A DNA stretch of 64,000 nt from Coffea arabica (lineage: Eukaryota > Streptophyta > Magnoliopsida > Gentianales > Rubiaceae): contig NC_092317.1 in the NCBI RefSeq assembly GCF_036785885.1, positions 1,738,501 through 1,802,500 on the forward strand, given 5' to 3'. Positions 60,456 through 64,000 of the stretch are shown here, piece by piece. The notes beneath the pieces are model-generated. The model was not told where the DNA came from, did no database searches, and saw nothing but the letters and a program-made list of their open reading frames with translations. How positions within the stretch are numbered: position 1 is the first letter of the stretch; every line of letters begins with the position of its first letter. Both the position numbers and the translations under genes were made by a program.

Positions 60456-60744
60456 TGTAGCTAATTTACTTTGACCGGTTTGTTTGGATTGCTCAACTCT
60501 GGTTTACTTCCAGAACATATATATACTTTCGAATTGTGTGCATGTGGCAAATTAACTAACGCAGAAAAGTGGATTTTGTCATTTCTTAAAGGATTAATCT
60601 GTTAGTGTATATACCATCTTCATTAAATGCATAACAGCTTATTGAATTTAAATTTAAAATCCAATTTTTGCTCGGGTCATGTGTTCAATCGATTAAATCA
60701 AATAAAAAGTAGACAATTAACGAAACCATCGAATGTTAGTTCGT
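58858..60744. other. 3' region of the Dof gene and AT-rich intergenic DNA
   Basis: A C-run followed by an A-run lies at about 59081-59110 and a long poly-T at 60427-60450. A degraded copy of the TGTTTGGAT MITE family is at about 59285-59420. No gene was seen. Confidence 0.45.
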
Positions 60745-61185
60745 TACTTCTTTTAGCTTCATGCAAACACCAGACGCGTACATAAATGTTCTTGAGAATC
60801 TCATTCTATTGGGAGGATTAATTACCATCAGCATTCTTACTAACTTGGGGACGTAGGAAAGAGTTAATCTTGTATACATCGATTGATTGTGTATATATTA
60901 TTATCGTTGGTTGGATGTATATGTTCTTGTATTGATAGATTATTAGGGTATAAAAATCGTGACTTCTTTTAGCTTTACGGAAACACCAGATGAGAGTGTA
61001 TATATATATATATATATATATGTATGTCCTTGAGAATCTTTTATTCTGCCGGGAGTATTAATTACCATCAGCATTCTTACTAACCTGAGGATGCAGGGAA
61101 GAGTTAATCTTGTATATATTGATTGTGTGTATATATTATTATCGTTGGATGTATATGTTTTTGTATTGATAGCTTATTAGTGTAT
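60745..61185. repeat. Tandem duplication, period about 216 bp
   Basis: The block beginning 'acttcttttagctt' at 60745 recurs at 60962. Shared stretches in order: 'aaacaccaga', 'cttgagaatct', 'attaattaccatcagcatt', 'agagttaatcttgtata', 'gtatatattattatcgttg' and 'tattgatag'. The second copy contains a TA microsatellite (about 60999-61021) absent from the first. Identity looks high, so the duplication is fairly recent. Confidence 0.85.
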
Positions 61186-62297
61186 AAAAGATTTGTCTGT
61201 CTATTGATCTCACTAGTTATATGTTACTATTTATTAAGGCTCCGATCGAATCTCTGACCAATTAAAGCACTAAAAGGCGAGATGAGTTGTGACATTTTCA
61301 AGCGCGAATTGGAGGAAGAGTGATGAAACAAATTTACCCAATAAGAATGATGGATTGCCGGCACGATATACTCCTATTCATTATTCTTAGGCTCAACGTT
61401 TTATCTGTTTGCTTAGGCCATCAGAGCATTTTACGAGCTACGGTAGCCAGTGATGATGGCTTAACATCATTGTGCTACACCTTGCTTTATGACTCATAAT
61501 TAGGTGGGTTTTTTTTTTTTTTTTTTATTTCGGATTTGTTTGGTAACAAGAGGATAAGAATGAAGGCTTTGTATTTAATTTTTGGACCTAATGAATCCTT
61601 TGCTGCAAATAGGATGGTAGAAGCATAGTTATAATTCCGGCCTGACCAATTTGGTCAGAGGATCGGTGTGGGTTGCTAATTAAATTAATTAAGTAAATTT
61701 GTTGATCAGTCAATGATGATTTGATGGTTCAACCGGTGAATTAAGAAAAATTGTTGGTTGAATCATTAACTTAAAAGTTTTATTATTTTTAAAATTTAAA
61801 ATATATTATTATGTGATATAATATAATTATTATACAACTTGCTGTTGAATTGCTCAATCCGCATTTGAACCGGTGACTCGGTCACCTCGAGTTGAGTTTC
61901 GGTTGGATTTAATTACTATAGGTAGTTTTTAAACTCGGGATAGTTATATGAATCGGATGGATTTTCGATTCACGATTCAATCTGGTTCAATTGGTTGAAT
62001 TGGGTTCAATCGGTTTAACTTTGCTCAAATGTTTCTCTTTTTTTATTCTTTTATTTTTATTTATTATGGAAATTGGATAACTTTAAAATAAATAAAATAA
62101 AATAAAAATTTGGGTTAACCGATTCAAAAGTTGGATTTTTATTCGATTATGATTAGCAAACTAGTTCTCAATCAAGTTTGGTTAGTTTCAATTAATTTTT
62201 GGATTTTATTAGTGGATCGAACTGATTTAATGGTCAATTCACAATTCAATCGGTAGAAACAATGAGTCCGATCTGATTTTCAAATCACTTGGTTTGT

Positions 62298-62440
62298 TTG
62301 GATTGATGATTATTTGTCAAAATTTATTTACTTACATCATCATTACAATTTCTAACACATCTTTTTATCTTCTCAATTACTTTTTTATCTCACATACATC
62401 ACATCACAAAAAGTGATACAGTAAAAATATCTCAAATAAT
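62298..62440. mobile_element. One-ended copy of the TGTTTGGAT MITE family
   Basis: It begins TTGTTTGGATTG and keeps 'cacatacatcacatcacaa' and 'tacagtaaaaatat', nearly the same interior as the copy inside the NAC gene at 23846. The right inverted end is missing after 'caaataattta'. Confidence 0.65.
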
Positions 62441-63099
62441 TTAGTTGACTAGGCTAAGAATTTGGTTATGGTTTAGTGTTGAGATTTAAAAAATTAAAGG
62501 TTACTGAGTTTAAATCTCTCCTCTTTCTATTTCTTAAATATCACCCTTTGCTACTAGAAACAAAAAAATTTTTAAAAAAACTTGACTATGATTTAAGGAA
62601 AAAAAAAAATTCCCCATCTTTTATCCTAGAGAAAATTAACTCAGCCAATTTTTTTTCTTTCTTTTTTTTTTTGGGGCTGAGAAAAGTCTATTGAGGTTGT
62701 CTCAGGGAGATCAATGGAATAGGATCGGTGCAAATGGTTTGTTGCAATTACTACCATTGGCTACTTGTCGAATTATGGAAAAATCTTAACTCGGGCATAA
62801 AGGCCCACAAGCCATGACGTGTATTTAGATGGACCACGTTCACGATCAGGTTTTAGAATTGCATCGCAAAGAACCCCCTTGGGGTGGGCCTTTGAAAGCC
62901 TCAAGAGGACACAGGTCATTCACGTCAACGTGGCAGTGGGTAAATGTGGCCCACAAGCATCTCTCTCTAATCCATGCCAATATTTCCATTTTGATCTTTT
63001 TCTTTTGTCGTTACTTGCCCTCCTACAACCTCTCCTTCCCTGAGTTGCCATAAAGTACAAGCTGTTAGTATTTGTTAGTCGGAATGCTTGAATCTTATT

Positions 63100-63260
63100 A
63101 GTATTAATCTTCTATACACTGATAGTATACACACTTTTATCATTAAATGCATAACATATGATACGAATTTGAATTTAAAACATAAATTCTGCATATGTGT
63201 CGTATATCTAACTGTGATAATGTATACACCGTCAGTACATATAAGATTTACTCATATTAT
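63100..63260. repeat. Member of a dispersed 'gtatacac' repeat family
   Basis: It shares 'cattaaatgcataaca' and 'aatttgaatttaaaa' with a copy near 60600-60665 and the terminal 'gtatacac' pairs with the copy nested at 29890-30045; short relatives lie near 52700 and 55505. The partly inverted terminal motifs suggest a MITE, but no target duplication was established. Confidence 0.5.
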
Positions 63261-64000
63261 TATACCTTCTCAAAAAGACTCAAAAAAAAAAAAAAAAAAA
63301 AGAGAAGAAAAGCCTTCACCTCCAAAATCAAATGCACTAGAGAAAGTGTGGAGAGGTGTACGTTGACAATGTGCAAAGAGGCTTACCAAAGGTCTTGGCT
63401 GTAATAAATGCTGCTAATTGTGTCAGTACAGTACTGGACATATTGTTGCAAAGTCAATTAATTGCCTCAGTTGTTGACCTGCATGCAATGCAAAAGGTGT
63501 ACTGTAATTGCAATCGGAATTTGCCCCATTTTCGGGTGCAACCAACAGTCAACAGAGAGAGGAGTAGAAGAAATGAATACTTTTGTTGTAGTACTATAAA
63601 TTGACTTGAGAGATGAAAAAGTTAAAATGATTTTCTTTTTTCTTCCTTTTTTAACGGAAAGTTGATTTTGGTCCAACATTTCTTCCATGTATGTCTGACT
63701 AAAAGAATATACAATACAGATTTTGCACACAGATTCTGATCATGAACCTCTTAATAGGGATTTCTATTTTTAGGGTTTGAGGGATTGAGATAACAGTTCA
63801 TGATGGGAGATAAATAATTTCAAAATTGGATGGTAGGGTTGAGAATTGAGCACAAAATTTTCAATAAATAATAAATTTTGTTATGTTTTTAGATGTTATT
63901 TGAATATCTGTTTTCATTTGTTCAATTTGTGTTCACCATTACACGTGACTTAAAACAAATAATAATACTCCCTTCGTCCCACTTTAATAGTCCTGTTTTC

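Larger units (their letters stand above)
61186..64000. other. AT-rich repeat-bearing intergenic DNA
   Basis: A degraded repeat with 'aaccggt' and 'ggttcaatcggttt' type motifs lies at about 61640-62280. A one-ended member of the TGTTTGGAT family is at 62298-62440. A repeat with 'tatacactgatagtatacac' near its left end and a 'gtatacaccgtcagtac' partner lies at 63100-63260. Small frames near 62819-63053 and 63356-63604 match nothing I recognise. Confidence 0.4.

Noticed and set aside
1..64000. tRNA, rRNA or other structured RNA genes
   Set aside because: No convincing A and B box pair, cloverleaf or rRNA segment was seen on either strand by eye; a covariance-model scan would be needed to be sure.

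Overview
The window looks like nuclear DNA of a flowering plant, most likely a eudicot. It is AT-rich, genes have many short GT-AG introns, and the recognisable proteins are plant-type: a brassinosteroid-pathway P450, NAC, R2R3-MYB and Dof transcription factors, PP2A B55, and a nuclear-encoded mitochondrial complex I subunit. Species was not determined.

Three genes look intact. (1) A PP2A regulatory B55 subunit gene on the + strand, 31065-39190: 14 exons, 518 codons, open throughout when spliced. (2) The mitochondrial complex I 20 kDa (PSST/NDUFS7) subunit gene, 50144-50923: two exons, 207 codons. (3) A single-exon Dof zinc-finger gene, 58132-58857, 241 codons. They are unrelated housekeeping or regulatory genes, not a cluster.

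Three more loci are broken copies of regulatory or metabolic genes: a CYP90D-like P450 remnant (1492-2651, minus) that keeps the N-terminus and heme-binding exon but has lost the middle; a NAC gene (22800-24261, plus) with no ATG, an in-frame stop in the NAC domain and a MITE in its tail; and an R2R3-MYB remnant (about 40800-42760, minus) with a stop in repeat R3 and a damaged R2.

The rest is mostly repeats. A tandem array of a ~1.5 kb unit fills 3033-13599 (seven full units plus a stub). A non-autonomous Helitron with both termini lies at 14887-18250. Six TIR elements with 8-bp target duplications (hAT type) lie at 21930-22538, 27256-28162, 48792-49135, 49448-49958, 52822-54538 and 53386-54191. 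Two Mutator-type elements with 9-bp duplications lie at 29480-30511 and 47968-48284. About a dozen copies or fragments of one short MITE family with TGTTTGGAT-like ends are scattered throughout. The 52.8-54.5 kb interval is a three-level nest of such insertions.

No clearly new functional system was found. The most interesting features are the homogenised 1.5 kb array with a conserved ORF, the nested transposons, the Helitron carrying an intron-bearing gene tail, and the three decayed regulatory genes. All calls come from reading the sequence; no database search was run.
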